64,000 bases of DNA from assembly GCA_963920525.1 (NCBI GenBank), contig OY986435.1:172151827-172215826 (forward strand), in the 5' to 3' direction. Made by a program: the position numbers and the translations under genes. The notes under the pieces were generated by a model, which ran no database searches, had not been told where the DNA came from, and saw only the letters and a list, made by a program, of their open reading frames with translations. The stretch is from Dichetophora obliterata. Taxonomy: Eukaryota > Arthropoda > Insecta > Diptera > Sciomyzidae. Positions 21,884 through 35,794 of the stretch are shown here, one piece after another (position 1 is the first letter of the stretch; each line of letters opens with the position of its first letter).

Positions 21884-24599
21884 TATATATATTACGCAAA
21901 CGCAAATTTTGTCCGGCGTAAGGTTTTTAAAGTACAAGTCCATTTTTAATAAATTTAGTATGGTTTGGTAGGTTTAGACCTCTAGATGTGCAGACTGGAC
22001 TTTTTATTTCTTAAAAACTTATGTTTTTTTAAGTTATAGCGAGTTAAAGTTTGCATATAATTGTTGTTGTTATGTTGCTTTTTCTCTTCTGAATTTCAAC
22101 ATATTCCTAAAAATATGTGAGGTATTTAGCGCCACCTATCGGCTAATAGCTATGAAACTGTTATACTGACGACTAACCTTTTATAAATTCACAGATATGA
22201 ATTGATATATTCAATTCAAAGTGATACTAGAATGATTTCTTACAGTTGAAAAAAGATTTCTAAACTGTTGGCCGGAACATTTTTTAATTTTTAAAAATTT
22301 ACACAAAAATTTAATATCATATTGGAAAATTATATCATATTGGAAAACATTTCTGTTCAAGCATTTTTCAACTGGAAATCAAGAAATATTCTAACTCCTG
22401 TATATTTAAAATTAATATGGGCATAAAATTAAATATGCTTACATTAAATCGTCGTTGCGCGTGCAATACCGCGTGTATTGCAAAAAGGCCAAAATTAATT
22501 TCATTTCAATTTTGATCAGTTGAAAATCTATTCAATAGCTGAAAATAAAATCTAGGTTTGTTTGATTTTGGCGTTTGAACGACACACGGGCTTACGAGTT
22601 GTATTTATTGTTTAATAATTTCATAAAATATTGTTCAGCATAATGTTCGTACCATTTGTTTTCTATTTCTTTTTTGTCGCCTACTCAACGCTATTTCAAG
22701 GTTGGTCTATAAATATTTGACATCAGATTTCTGACAGCAACAGGCGACGCAGCTTGAGGTTAATACATTTAATTAAGATAAACGCCCCGTAAACTTGACA
22801 TTGTCACTTCCATGTGAAGTTTTGGAAAACAAAAGCATTGTGTCATCAATCGGTTGAAATGTTTTTTTTTTGCGGCATCATCAAAGCCCCCGCAAGATGG
22901 CCAAATAAGACACTCGTCAAATTATCCTTGGTTGTTAGCCCAGATATTGTTTTTGTTGATTGTTAACATATATTTGGTTTTTTTATGTTTTGGTTTTTTC
23001 TTATTTTATTTGTTTATGGCGTGTGTAAAACAGCTCTTGCTTACTATACAAATAATTTTAAAAAATCGTGTTCTTCAAGCAATTTAATTTTTATGAGATT
23101 TTATCGTAACAATATAATAATTTGTGGGTACTTTTTGCGGTCTTGGAACAGGTGAATAACTTTTGGTTTTAACCGGACTTTTAGATTACAGAACAACAGC
23201 GGAAAAATAAAAAAGACAAATAAAAATAAAATAAAAAAAAGAATTCTAAAACGTGTCCAGAATTGAGAAATTCTTGTAGGTAATGCGTGTTTACTAAAAT
23301 ATAGACTTTATTGCTATGGAATTGAATTTTTTTTGTGATGAAACTTTGATAATTTGTTTTATCATTTGAAAATTTTTAATTACAACTATAATTATTGTAC
23401 ACAGCATAGTTCTCTTCTATTTAAGTGTATTTGTTTTTTCCACTGTTGCAACTGACTAACTTGGCCAATTGCTGTGAATGAATTTGTCTGCACGCATGTC
23501 GTAGTTGTAGCCAATATTGTTGTTGTTGCTTGACTCATTCACTGTCAGTTGGTGGCAGCCATGGTAGCTGGTCGCTTGCACATCATCATCATCGTTCAAT
23601 GCAGGCAAACAAAATATTTGCAGTCGGTTAAATAAAATAAAAAAAAAAACACAACACACAAACTTAACCAGTTGTTGTGCTGAAGTGTATGCCTTCATGT
23701 TTGTAGGCTTAAATACCAATAATAACTACCAACAACAACTGCAACAACAAAATCCATAGACTTAAGACAAGTGTTTATTTTTCAATTATTGCATAACCAT
23801 GTTTTGTGTATGCATCACCAATGCCTCGCGCACATTTTGCACCATGAGTCTGTAAGTCTATGTTTTTTCGGTGTTTGCTTGACTGAATTTCGAAAAAAAA
23901 ATTAAAAAGTAAAACTTAAAATTTAAGTAAAAGTAATTAAAATTGTTAATTTTTAATTTGTGAACTGAAGTTGTTTTTATTTTCCTCAATAAAAATTTGT
24001 AGTTAAATACAAAGTAGATATTAAATTTTTTTTTAAAAGAAAATTGAAAAAGTTAAATTAAAAATCTTTTGAAAATATCTTACATTTTTGCTGTTTTCCG
24101 ATTTGAATTTTTTTTAGTGCAGACCAGATTTTCCAGACAGCTTTTGTTACACAAAAATTTCAAACTTATTTTCGTTATGTACCCAATTTTATTTCACAAC
24201 TTAGCCAATGCATTACGGTTCGGTGCAATCAATAAAAGTTGTTGGCCTAAATAAATAGCCGCTCTATGTGCTGACCGTTAAGGCCACTACTGGTTGGCTT
24301 CAACAAATTGTCTGAGATTAGACAAAGAGTCGAAGAGCCAAAAATCTTCGGTTAATTATGTGCTTCTCTTAATGTTGATGATTTTATGTTTATTTCGACT
24401 GCTTTTCAGCTGAAAACAAAGACATAACTTTAAATTGGTGTGTTTTTTTTGCATAAATTGAGCTAGATATGTCTTTCAGCCTAAAAGAGACAATGTCGCC
24501 GCAAGTGCAATAATAAATGTCGCCATATAAATACTTACATTAAGTATTTCGCTAATTCGGCATAAAGCTAAAAGCTTAAAAACGGGATTTGAAACAGCT
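21884..24599. other. AT-rich stretch, no gene seen
   Basis: No transposon or gene recognised. It holds short trinucleotide runs (TTG/AAC types near 23515 and 23735) and a small palindrome GCAATACCGCGTGTATTGC near 22463. Open frames here are short and lack domains. Confidence 0.5.
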
Positions 24600-24613
24600 T
24601 TTTACGAATATAA

Positions 24614-25172
24614 AAATGAGTGTGAACATGAGTAAAGGTAAGAGTATGAGTGTGAGTATGAGTATGAGTATGGATATGAATGAGTGTGAGTATGAGTATG
24701 AGTATGAGTATGAGTATGAGTATGAGTATGAGTATGAGTATGAGTATGAGTATGAGTATGAGTATGAGTATGAGTATGAGTATGAGTATGAGTATGAGTA
24801 TGAGTAGGAGTATGAGTATGAGTATTAGTATGATTATGAGTATGAGTATGAGTATGAGTATGAGTATGAGTATTAGTATTAGTATTAGTATTAGTATTAG
24901 TATTAGTATAAGTATTAGTATTAGTATTAGTATTAGTATTAGTATTAGTATTAGAATTAGAATTAGAATTAGTATTAGTATTAGTATAAGTATTAGTATT
25001 AGTATTAGTATTAGTATTAGTATTAGTATTAGTATTAGTATTAGCATTAGCATTAGTATTCGTATTTGTATTAGTATTAGTATGAGCATGAGTATAATTA
25101 TGATTATAAGTATAAGTATGAGTATGAGTATGAATATTAGTATTAATATGAGTACGAGAATGAGTATGAGTA
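24614..25172 (+). repeat. hexamer satellite (TATGAG)n to (TATTAG)n
   Basis: About 560 bp of hexamer repeat. Units are mainly TATGAG up to about 24870, then TATTAG with scattered variants up to about 25080, then mixed. The gradual unit change suggests replication slippage and local conversion. Long open frames across it (Met-Ser, Tyr-Glu, Ile-Leu or Asn-Thr dipeptide chains) come from the repeat and are not genes. Confidence 0.95.
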
Positions 25173-25582
25173 CTGCCATCATAAGGAAGAGTGCGGCATC
25201 TACATACATATTTCAATATATTAAGATAAACGAGCTACAGTAATTTATCAAAAATTCTATGATTTGGGCTTGGATGGTTATAAATATTTGGTTATTCAGG
25301 ATAGTGAAATATGGTTTGCTTTCACAAATAAAAGGGGAAAACGCAGTATCTGCCTGTGGATACCGCTTTTTTATGTCTGTTTATGTATATACAGCGTTTT
25401 TGCTTAAATGAATGCTTTAATTTGTGTAGATATGACATTTCACGTTAAAATATTAACAAATTGAGAAAAAATTCGCAATATTATTTTATTTTCTGGAAGA
25501 TGGAAATAAGATGCTTAAGAAAAAACAGTAAAACTAATTTTGATTTTCATGTTAGATGCTGCACTCTTCCTTATGACGGCAG
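25173..25582. repeat. inverted-repeat unit between two satellites
   Basis: CTGCCATCATAAGGAAGAGT and ten further bases (25173-25202) recur inverted at 25553-25582 with 2 mismatches in 30. The roughly 350 bp between is non-coding. Each inverted copy abuts a hexamer array. It resembles a small inverted-repeat element that carries or seeds microsatellites at both ends. Confidence 0.7.
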
Positions 25583-26075
<493 letters not shown>

Positions 26076-26649
26076 GTACTCAATTTAGTTTCATATATCT
26101 CTAATATCTCTACGGAGAGTTCTGTAATAAAATAGTCTCTTATAATTGGGGCAAGTAAAAAAACAGCCCCTTGTCGTCTTGAATTTATGAGCTTCCATAC
26201 AAATTTATGAACATTATCTATTTTTTACACAAGGCTGTGTTTTTTTTTTTTTGGTAGGTGTATTTCTTGTAATAAAAACAGTATCTTATAAGAAGATTAT
26301 CGAAGAGGGCAGGATCTAATATAGGGAGCATTTCACATGAAGTGGACAACGAAAAATGTCCTTTTCTGGATTTTGCTTATAATTGACTAAATTGGTCTTA
26401 TATAGGGCCTGAATAAATGTACATCACTATTTTTTTTTTAGCTTCGTTACCCATTTATGCAACTTCAAAGAATTGTTAAAATTTGATTAACGAATACTTC
26501 AAAAGACAATAATTGAGTTAATAACATTTATTAAATAATTACTGAATAGTGTTTGAGAAATTTGATGTGAAATTTTATTTATTGTAATTTAAAGCTTAGC
26601 ATAAGTACACTTAGAACTATGTACTATTATAGTACACAGTTTTGTTTTA
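26076..26649. other. AT-rich stretch, no gene seen
   Basis: No ORF or repeat structure that I can support. Confidence 0.5.
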
Positions 26650-28480
26650 TTTAGTTACAACAACCAAAGGCAATATTAGCTTAACAAAAGGAATTCAATG
26701 ACTTAATCTAAACATTTGTTAAACTTAAATATCAAAAATTAAAATATAATAGAAGAAAAATAAAAAATAAACAAATATTGAGAGCAGTTTATTGAAGAGA
26801 AGAAGATAAAATAGTAAGAATATTGTCTAAAAAAGCCTATCCCTACGATTTCTTTTAGCCTTCGAGTCAGAGCATTCCAATGGTCTAATGGCGCTAATGA
26901 AGAACAACGGGAGGTGTTTAGCGAATAATGCCTAGGTACAATCAAAATACGACTTCTTCTAGACAAGCAAAATTGAAGTTTTTCATACAGATAAAGAAGT
27001 GGCTTTTCTTGAATGAGCTTATGTAGGTAAATGCAGTTTCTTGGGTTAACATATGCAGTTAGGTCACATCCAAGAATTGCATTTCTGAAAATGAAGAGAT
27101 AATCAAATCTTCGTAAGCCAGATACATAATGTGTGGCATAATATAAGCAATTTAAATTTTAAACTGGGAGGATGAGTTGTATTTACAGTATACTATTATA
27201 TAATATACATTAACATTAGCATTATAACATTAGCAGACATTCCCAGATTACGTAGGATATAATAATTTTTTTTGACTACACTATTAACATGATCTACACA
27301 AAACAAAAAGGAATTAATGTGGAAACCAAGATTCGCAGTTTTTGGCACAACACTTAATTTGCTTTTTCCAATAAATAGGTCAGGGACATCATTTATAACA
27401 GTTTTGTTTCTACAAATCGGAAGCACATACGATTTATATGCCTTTAGTTGAAGACTATTTCTACTACCCCACCCATAAATTTTGCTGAGATTTTCATTCA
27501 TTCTAAGGCAGAGATCATCAAGAAGCCCAGTTCACCGCGAAAGATACAACTGAACATCGTCCGCATTTGCATGAATAGATGCATGTCTGCAGACACCGAA
27601 GATATCATTAATAAATATTGAGAATAGCATTGGAACCAAGTATGGAACCTTGCGGAACTCCACTTAAAACTAGTTTATACTGCGAAAGCAATTCACCAAC
27701 TTTAACCTTTTGAGACCTATTACACAAATTACTGGAAATTAGATTGACAGCACTATCGCAAAACCCAAATAAAGTCTTCAATTTATGACACAAGAATTTA
27801 TGATTTCTTTTATCAAAAGCCTTGGAAAAATCAAGTAAGCACAGCAGAGTCATAGAACCAGCATCATATTATGGTCGAATGTCATCAAAAACATTAACAC
27901 TCATGAAGAACACCAATGCCGAGCCCGAAAATCTGATTGAATACTTTTAATTGAGTTCTTAAACGCTTATAGGTCTGAAATCATTGGGACCAGATGGAGT
28001 TGTCTTTTTTGCTACCGGTAGGACAATCGCAACTTTTCACAAGTCAGGAAATGAAGATGACAAGAAGCATGCATTTATAATATGAGTTAGAGGGCTGATT
28101 ACATGTGGCAGTATAAGTTTCAGAAACTATATAAGAATTCCATCTTCACCTATTGCATTTAATTTAATCTGCATGAGATATGTGCCTACATCGAGCTCAT
28201 TTACTGCAGCAAACTTAAGAGATTGTTGCACTGCCAGACTACAAACAAGGGAGGAAAACAATAAAACAATTATTAAGGTCTTCGGAATATAACAGGCAAT
28301 CAGTGGTATTTTTATTGCAAGCCCAAGTTTTTTAATGTTATTTCATAGCTTGTTGGTTGGAAGGGAGAGTTTTAGTTTGGCCTCACAATAGCGTGACTTA
28401 GCATGTCTGATTAAAAAAACAGACTCATTCCTTGCAATTTTTTAGTCTTGCCAGCGGATTGTGCTACAGTTTTTTTCTCC
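26650..28480 (-). pseudogene. Jockey-like reverse transcriptase relic
   Basis: Minus-strand pieces are LCLLDFSKAFDKRNHKFLC (RT motif A, 27853-27790) and LSGVPQGSILGSN (about 27665-27625). The FADD region is lost or unreadable: only a PHASIHANADDVQ-like stretch near 27575-27540 remains. NLSKIYGWGSRNSLQLKAYK (27495 downward) and a C-terminal RRSRILIVPRHYSLNTSRCS (26960-26900) follow. The order fits a single decayed Jockey/CR1-type ORF2. The region 27860-28480 is upstream RT sequence with many stops. No endonuclease was recognised, so the copy is probably 5'-truncated. Confidence 0.75.
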
Positions 28481-29149
28481 ATAATTTCCCATATAGTAAA
28501 CCGAAAGTGTAAAAAAAATCTTATTTTACCAACTTCTCGTTTTTTTTTATTTTTTATTTGTACCTGAAAATTTAGCTTATTGTATAGAAATATTATGTTG
28601 AAAATTTGAGAATGGTATCTTGATTTTCTTAGGAGATAGATTAGACTGCTACACCAAGAATCGTTCCAGAACCTACATACTTTAGTTAACCTATATATTA
28701 CAATAATTTTATTATTTATCCTTAAATCATAACTATTATCGGATCTTATCAGTAAATACCCACAGCATTTAAAAAATTCTGTGGGTATTTAAAAAAAATT
28801 TAAAAAAGTATTTAATTTAATTTAGTTCATTAAACAGTGGAAATTTTATAACTATTCGCTTTTTATTACAAATAATGCAAACAACAGGTTTTTGAGCGAA
28901 AAGAAGTGAATTAATTTTATTTGCATGTGTACCACCCCAGCAAATTACGTTATTACATTATAATGCAGTTTGGAATCAAAATTATTTAAATGATTTAACG
29001 CGATCAGAAGAAAGACATTTCTTAAAGCAGTGGCTGGACCCGAGTAAGAAAAAAAAGAGAAACAACGAGTGCCGATATCGGCGAAATAGTAATTAGTCTA
29101 CAATGAAATTGAGCAACTTTTCAGTGAAAGCTTTTTGGATTATTTTTAG
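28481..29149. other. AT-rich stretch with a small hairpin
   Basis: AATACCCACAG and CTGTGGGTATT form an inverted pair near 28754-28790 with a short AT loop. Nothing else recognised. Confidence 0.4.
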
Positions 29150-29881
29150 GCCATGTTCGACCCTTGTACGTACCTTCGGTCCATGTTCGACCGCTGTTTG
29201 CCCACTAATATTTTTACTCGGGGAAAATTATATGTTTTTAAGTGAGATGAAGAACTGCATATATCACTGCTAAATGTGAATTTTTTTCAGCCTGCACAAT
29301 TGAAGACAAAATTTGGTAAATAGAGATCATTACCAGCTGCACTGAAGTGCGTTCTATTATTTTAATCACTCAAAATCAATTTATCCGAGTAAAAATCTTA
29401 GCGGGATAAAAGAAACATGAGCCGCACAAGGGTCGAATGTGACTTGAAAGCAATTAAAAAATCCTAACGGTTGAAAATTGAGTCGGACAACGACTGTACA
29501 AGACCTAAATTAAGTTGGACGGCCGTTGTACACCCGTTGTATGCCACAAAATTTTTCAAAGCTCTTATTCAACAGCATAAGTATGCGCAACAACAAGAGC
29601 AAGCATCACTCGGCAATGCTGATGTAGATAGTGTCGCCACTTTTGTGTGATGCGATTTTTTTTTTTTTGTGTATGAAGTTAGGTAAAAAAAGCTGCTCAT
29701 TTTAATCTTAGAATAATAAATGTTCGGCCGATGTACGTCCGTTGTACGTCCGTTGTACAGCCGAGATTATTTTAAAACGGCCTCTGTGCGGCCGCTGTTT
29801 GGCCAAAAAGTCCGGCAAACGACCCTTGTATGGCAGAGAAAATTATTTAAAATTGGTCTTTGTTCGGCCGCTGTTTGGCTT
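29150..29881. repeat. cluster of degenerate GTTCGGCCGCTGTTTGGC-type repeats
   Basis: At least ten GC-rich words of about 15-20 bp stand out in AT-rich DNA. Examples are GTTCGACCCTTGTACG (29155), GTTCGACCGCTGTTTGCC (29184), GCCGCACAAGGGTCGAA (29421, inverted), GGACGGCCGTTGTACACCCG (29517), GTTCGGCCGATGTACGTCCG (29722), GTGCGGCCGCTGTTTGGCC (29787) and GTTCGGCCGCTGTTTGGC (29862). They alternate between -TGTACG and -TGTTTGGC endings. This could be the subterminal repeat array of an unidentified DNA transposon. No coding content nearby. Confidence 0.7.
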
Positions 29882-31379
29882 TAGATTTCTCTCTTAGGAG
29901 TTAAAATAGCTTGGATTTTTGCATGGGATGTGACAATGATGCAAAAATCTTAGGTCATAATTATTTTCAAAAGATAGATATGAGGCAGAATTACTTGAAA
30001 AAGTACATGCCATATTATCCGCAAATGCAATAACTTTACTTGTAAATGGCAGACAAAATATCAAATTTATAAATATTAGAAGCAATATGGGTCCCAGAAT
30101 AAGAAAGCCTTATATGATTATTAACATTTTACTGATTTATAAATTTTTTTCAGGCGCATACAAAATTATTAAAAATAAACGAAAGCAAAAATAATATATT
30201 TCAATAGAGAACTTCTCCTAGAGAGAAAAGCTGAAATCTTAAAGAGAACAAAAGTTTTTTTTTTGTATTTTTCAACTTTGTTCTCAAACTGAATAAGCAA
30301 AAAAAAAAGATCGCAGATGGTTAATCACTTAAATACGCAAATCTTTTTTTCTATTTGTGTATTAACGAAAATTCTGAAAAGTTCCTGTTTATCTCAATTA
30401 ATGCGATAAATAATTTATAAATAACACTGGCTTACAAATAACGAAAAGTTGTTTGTACAATGAATGTAACTTTTCATTTCTAATGTAAAATCAATCGGTG
30501 ATTCCGAAAATATTATTTTTTTTTTCTGTCACTCCGTTTTCGAGATATTTCCTACTGTAGTTTTTTATTAAAAACAAAAAAGTTGATTTCACTTAATAGC
30601 ATATATCTTTAGAACCAGCAACAATAATCAAACAAGTAATATATTAAAAGAATGCTAATAAAATTTCCTAGGAACAATGCCCTCATAATTTTTTGATTTA
30701 ACTGTTAGTTTCGGCAAAATAAATTAAATTTTTGAGTATTATTCATGTTTTTCAGAAAAAATTGCAAAAAAGACAAGACTAATTGTAAATTTTGTTAAGA
30801 AATCAAAACATTTTGTTCAGAAATCAAAATGTTTTGATAGTTTTGATAATTTTTGTTTAAAGTAAGTGCTTTTCAGAAAAAATAAGATATTGTTGAAGAT
30901 AATCTATTGAAATATTGTGAAATATTGTGGAAATATTGTGTTTAATTGAACGAAAGCACCAAAATTGAGTGATTGTTTATTTATACATTTCGTCTTATTT
31001 TATTGTCACACAAATAAATAACAAGTAAAGGAAAATAACTGAGAAATTGCCACTGAAATCTCATCGCCTAAGATAATGGCTCTAAATTCAATTTACCAGC
31101 AAAACTGATTTTTCCCCATTCAAATCGTATGGGAAAATTAGAAAATGAATTCGCAACCTCTAAACCTTTACCAATTGAGATGGGCTTCGCAGAGGGTGTT
31201 TCTAAGGTCAAGTGGAAGTATTAAAGCCGCGGATATCTTTCAAAATAAAAAAATCAAAATTATTTTTGGGACACCCTAGTAATTATGCTTTGTTTGTGGG
31301 GAATTCCGACAAATAATTGGACTCCAAAATAACATAAGCATAAACTAAATTAAGCAAAAGGAACAGCAACAAAAAAGTA

Positions 31380-31640
31380 TGAAAGGGTGAAAAACTGAGA
31401 AATTGACACTGAAATCTCATTGCCTCTGTGGTGCAGTGCGCCAAAATGCACTGGCACGGCGACCACGCCCGGGTTCGATCCCAGGTGGTGGCATCACAAA
31501 GATTTCTGATGAAGCCTGTAGCAGGGCCGAAATTGCAATAAAATCAGTTAATGATGTTTTCCTTTTCACATTGAAAATGATGTTGTTGTTGTTGTTTCTT
31601 TGGAGAAAATTCGTTAGAGTAATTAATTGTTCTATCTTGA
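31380..31640 (+). repeat. tRNA-derived SINE inside the foldback element
   Basis: Reads CTCATTGCCTCTGTGGTGCAG (A-box-like, here near 31416) and CCCGGGTTCGATCCCAGG (B box, 31468-31485), so it has a tRNA-like head with an internal RNA polymerase III promoter. The body is ATCACAAAGATTTCTGATGA, then AATTGCAATAAAATCAGTTA, and the tail has a GTT microsatellite and TTTCTTTGGAGAAAATTCG. A related copy lies at 52060-52290. A shorter related phrase (TGAGAAATTG, CTCATCGCC) at 31041-31075 may be a fragment of another copy. Confidence 0.7.
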
Positions 31641-32485
31641 CTGTTTAGGTTTTAATTCTACGTTTGCAATGCAGCGCCAACACTTTTTATTTTGACATTT
31701 CTCTTTTTGTATCTTTCTTTTGTTGAACATAATACTCTCTCATATATTTTTGCTTTAAGATGCTTCTTCTTAGTTTTTTCTATTCTGTACATTCATTCTC
31801 ATTAAATATTTTGCGCAATAAGTTTCAGTTAATAAAACTAGTTGCAATTCTTTAATCAATCTGTTTTCTTAATAAATAAATGTTGAATTCACTGCCATTA
31901 ACCAATAACCGATTTCATCTGCTGGTGAAATCTTTCTCCATGTTCGTCACTCTCGCCGCCGAGATTTTTCGGTAAAAAAATTCAAATGGGAGTGCAGAAA
32001 GTGCATTTTCAAATGCATATTTACTCCCATTTTTTTAATAGTTCCTATGCAAATCGTTGACTATTTTCTAGTAAGATTCACTTTTATTATTTCTGAAATT
32101 GCAATAAAATCAGGAAGCTAGAAACAAACATTCTAAAAAAATCTCACGCTGCTATCTCATTTTGAGACAACAATTCTACGAATTTAAGATCGTTCAACAC
32201 CCCTTTTATTTGCGGTCTACCGAAGACACAAAGTTATGACGTTTGCAGTAAATTCGTAAAATTGAGTCGATTCTTTTCGAAAGTAAATTTACGGCACACG
32301 TAGCAGAAAATATTTGGATCTGTCTTACACTGAAATTCTCGCAGTATTTTACTCATTTTATTTTATAGTTTATTTAAATTTTTATTATTTTCTTTCTTTC
32401 GTTACAAATTGTGCGCTTCTTTTGTTTGCTACGTTTTTTGCAATAAAGTTCTTGCTTCTATTACTTTTCTAGAACTCGCCAGCAT

Positions 32486-32617
32486 ACAATAAAACCAGGT
32501 AGGCTCACGACTGAATGTGTTCTCCTTCTCATAGCCATTATTGTAAAAATCAGGCGTTTCGCTTTGACGTTTTTAGCGGTCAAGCTCTTAGTCGTAAGCC
32601 TACCTGGTTTTATTGTA
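32486..32617. repeat. small hairpin MITE
   Basis: ACAATAAAACCAGGTAGGCT and seven more bases (32486-32512) match the inverse of 32591-32617 with one mismatch in 27. The element is about 132 bp. No ORF. It lies within the larger foldback element, so it is a later insertion. Confidence 0.7.
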
Positions 32618-33800
32618 GCTTTCTCAAAATACCTGTGGCGACATGTTCTTACTTCACTGTCGAAACGAACATCGAAGCGAAGTTTTCGATCTGGTAGGAT
32701 GTTGTAATATTTTCGTTCGACAGGCGATTTGGTTTGTTCCGAAGTTATGTTCGAACATTTAACAGCTGCACGCAAGCTTTTTTTCTGATACTTGGCATGC
32801 TAAATAACGTGAATCAATATTTTAAAAAAAATTGAACCATGCTTAAATGGATAAATATATCCATTTATATTTATTTCGCTTCTCGATCACTGCCACCAAA
32901 ATAAAGTGATATTTTATCGCAAATATCGCATGTCGAAAGTGTTACAACATACCAACTTTCGATAATTTCGACAACTTCGAAACTTTCGCAGTTACAACAT
33001 GTTGCCACTGATTTGACAATAATGCCCTATGAACAATAACATTTAAAAAAAAAAATTATTTTACCTACAACAGCCCTTACTTGTTATGCACTCGTATAAT
33101 AAGGCGAAAAAGACAATAAAATAAGGCGAAATGTAGAAATAGACAATTACTCAATTTCGGTGATTTCGTTCAATTAAACACAACTTTTCCTTTTCTCAAT
33201 AGATTTTCTTCAACAATCAGGGGTGTTATGGAAAGCGACAATTGTCAGCATCGGTTTTGAAATTGACACAGATTTTATTTTGGTGTCATAGAAATCGATT
33301 ATCGATTCGGAAACTGGTTTCATTTTCGAAATTGGTTTCGTATTTCTTGATCGATAATAGAATTTCTTATTTTTTCGGAAAAGTACGGGCTTAAATCAAA
33401 AAATATCAAAACTAACAATATATTTTAATTTCTTAACCAAATTTGCAATTATTTTGGTTGTTTTTTGTAAATTTTTCTAAAAAAAACACACGAATAATCC
33501 TCAAAAATTTTATGTATTTCACCGAAAATAACAGTTAAATCAAAAAACTATGTAAGCATGGTTTGTAGGAAATTATATTAGCTTTCATTAAATATATTAT
33601 TTGTTTCATTATTGTTATTGATTTTGAAGATATATGCTATAAAGTCAATTTTTTTTTTTTAAAAAAATACAGTGGGCAATATATCGAAGACGGAGTGATG
33701 AAAAAAAAATAATGACATATTCGGAAGCACCGACCAATTTTACATTAGAAATAGATAGCGGTATTCATTGTATATTCTGGCTGTAAGCCAGTGTTATTCG

Positions 33801-35781
33801 CCAATTGCATTTGTTGATCATTAATAAAGTAAGATTTATTAAGTAGGAAGTTACAACATTGAGATACTCAGAAGTTAGTTTCTACTGCAAATCTTGGGAA
33901 CTATTGTAAGCATGCAACCAAGTACAAAGTCACACTTAATTCTTTCGTGTAGGAAAAACTATAAAGTACATTTGTTTACAGATAGTGAAAACAAAATTTA
34001 AACTTCCTCATTTAACAATTAATGCATTCATAATTGAGACACTGCCAGCCAGCTAGTTGATCGTTAGATAAACTTGTATCTATCAGAAACTAGTTCGAGT
34101 GTTAGGATAAATTACAAATGCAATTTTTAATTATGGACTTGGATTTTTGTAATAAATTCTATTTTAAGTTCTCAATGAATGATAAGTGCATGTTTTTGAT
34201 TTGTGTTTTTTGTTTCATTTGCTTCTACGATTAATGGTTTTGTATATCTGAGTCTGCCTAAGAGTCTAACGCTAAGGCCGTTAATTGAGTTATCTAGAAA
34301 TATTTGTGAACATGTAGAACGTGTGCTGCTTAGCAAGTGGTAATTATTTTTTGTATTCTAATTGTTTTGCACAGTTAATTCAAAGATCTCTTCAAAAGTA
34401 CCCACCTAGTCAAATTTTTCTTCAAACATTTTTGAATATACTATTAAATAAATTATAAACTTTTTTTTTGCCATAACTCTTAATAAAGATCCTGTGCTTT
34501 CACACATTTTTGCATGGCGTTGCGTTCTGTTTAATTGTTTTATTGTATTTTTTATTTAAATTTTTTCCTTGCTATGAATTTATAAGTTTTAGAGTCTAGT
34601 TCACTATTTGTTCAAGTGTTGTAAGAATCATATTGTTAACTTTAAACTTAGCACTGAATTTAAATTCCTTACGCGCGATGCTGTTTTGGCTACCATCACC
34701 ACTAAATCATTATCATTGCCACTAATTAAAATGAATTTGCATTTAAATCGGCTTTCGTCAGTTTAGCTTTGTTTTCCGCACGAGATCGCTTTCAATGTAA
34801 TATTTTGCTTTACTACCAACTGAAATCTGATTGTTGTAGTTATTATAAATATTGTTGTCATTATGTAGTCAACTCTTATTGTCGGGTTTTTACGCTTTTA
34901 TTTATAGCAGTCGTACATTGACCGACCCATCATCCCCTACCAATCGTCCGACCACTCGTACGAAAACATTCTATTGGGTAGCTCTTCCTGAAATCCAGCG
35001 TGCTTTGAAAACTTTAGTTTTTTTTTCATCGTAGCTTTTGAATGTAAGGTTGTTATAAATTAATGGGTCCATCGTGTTATTGTCACGACGTGAGAAACAT
35101 TTTCATGGTATATATGTTCCTATATGATGTGTTTGTGTGACAGAATGGAATTCGCCAGATCGTTTAAAATCTTTTTACTATGTAGTTTTGGCGTGTTAAA
35201 TTTATCATTTCAGAGTTGGAAAATTTTGGAATTTAAGTGTAGAATTTATTTTGCAATACAGGTTTAAATCTAACCGCACAGTACATTGAACTTTTCGGAT
35301 TATTTGGATAAAGCAGTTAAGAATTTAATTTATATAGTTACTTAATTGTATATCGTTACAAAAACATTTTCTATGTCGTGTTTTAGGACGCTGGGTGATG
35401 CCCAAAGCATACTTAAAATTCAAATTATTGCATATTCCAGAGATAACGATTAATGTTATCAATCCATCATTATATAACAATTATTTTATGATCGATGTTT
35501 TTTTCAAACGGAAAGAAAGTTATTGTGTATAATTAAAAAATGTTTATCTTTAAAAATTATTATTTTTATCGACATTTTTTCGATCACAAAAAAATGTTTA
35601 TAGCATTTTCTTTATTAAAAATAAAAATTATTGTTTGTTCTATACTTTTTCAATAAGAATTATTTTTTGACCGGAATAATGTCGATCAAACTTAACTCCC
35701 GAATTAATTTTTAGAGGGAGTTTTAAGATTTTGAACTGGCATAAATTTTTTGTATAAAGTATTTAGATAAATTATTTCTTG
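33801..35781. other. AT-rich stretch, no gene seen
   Basis: No transposon ORF, tRNA or inverted repeat I can support. A short open frame at 34852-35034 has no recognisable domain. Confidence 0.5.
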
Positions 35782-35794
35782 GCCTACTCGTAAC

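Larger units (their letters stand above)
30420..33800. mobile_element. large foldback element, 3.4 kb
   Basis: The left arm (about 30420-31008) is the inverted counterpart of the right arm (about 33112-33800). Colinear matches run the whole way: AATAACACTGGCTTAC, TTTCTAATGTAAAATYRRTCGG, here cut at the degenerate bases, CACTCCGTYTTCGA, TAGCATATATCTT, TTTTTTGATTTAACTGTTA and GTGTTTAATTGAACGAAA. The right arm holds about 130 bp extra (33215-33345). The interior of about 2.1 kb includes a SINE (31380-31630) and a hairpin MITE (32486-32617). No transposase was found. It fits a foldback or long-TIR transposon lacking its own enzyme. Arm divergence suggests an old insertion. Confidence 0.8.

Noticed and set aside
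32461..32775. 104-codon open frame (-)
   Set aside because: Covers the hairpin MITE and has no recognisable domain.
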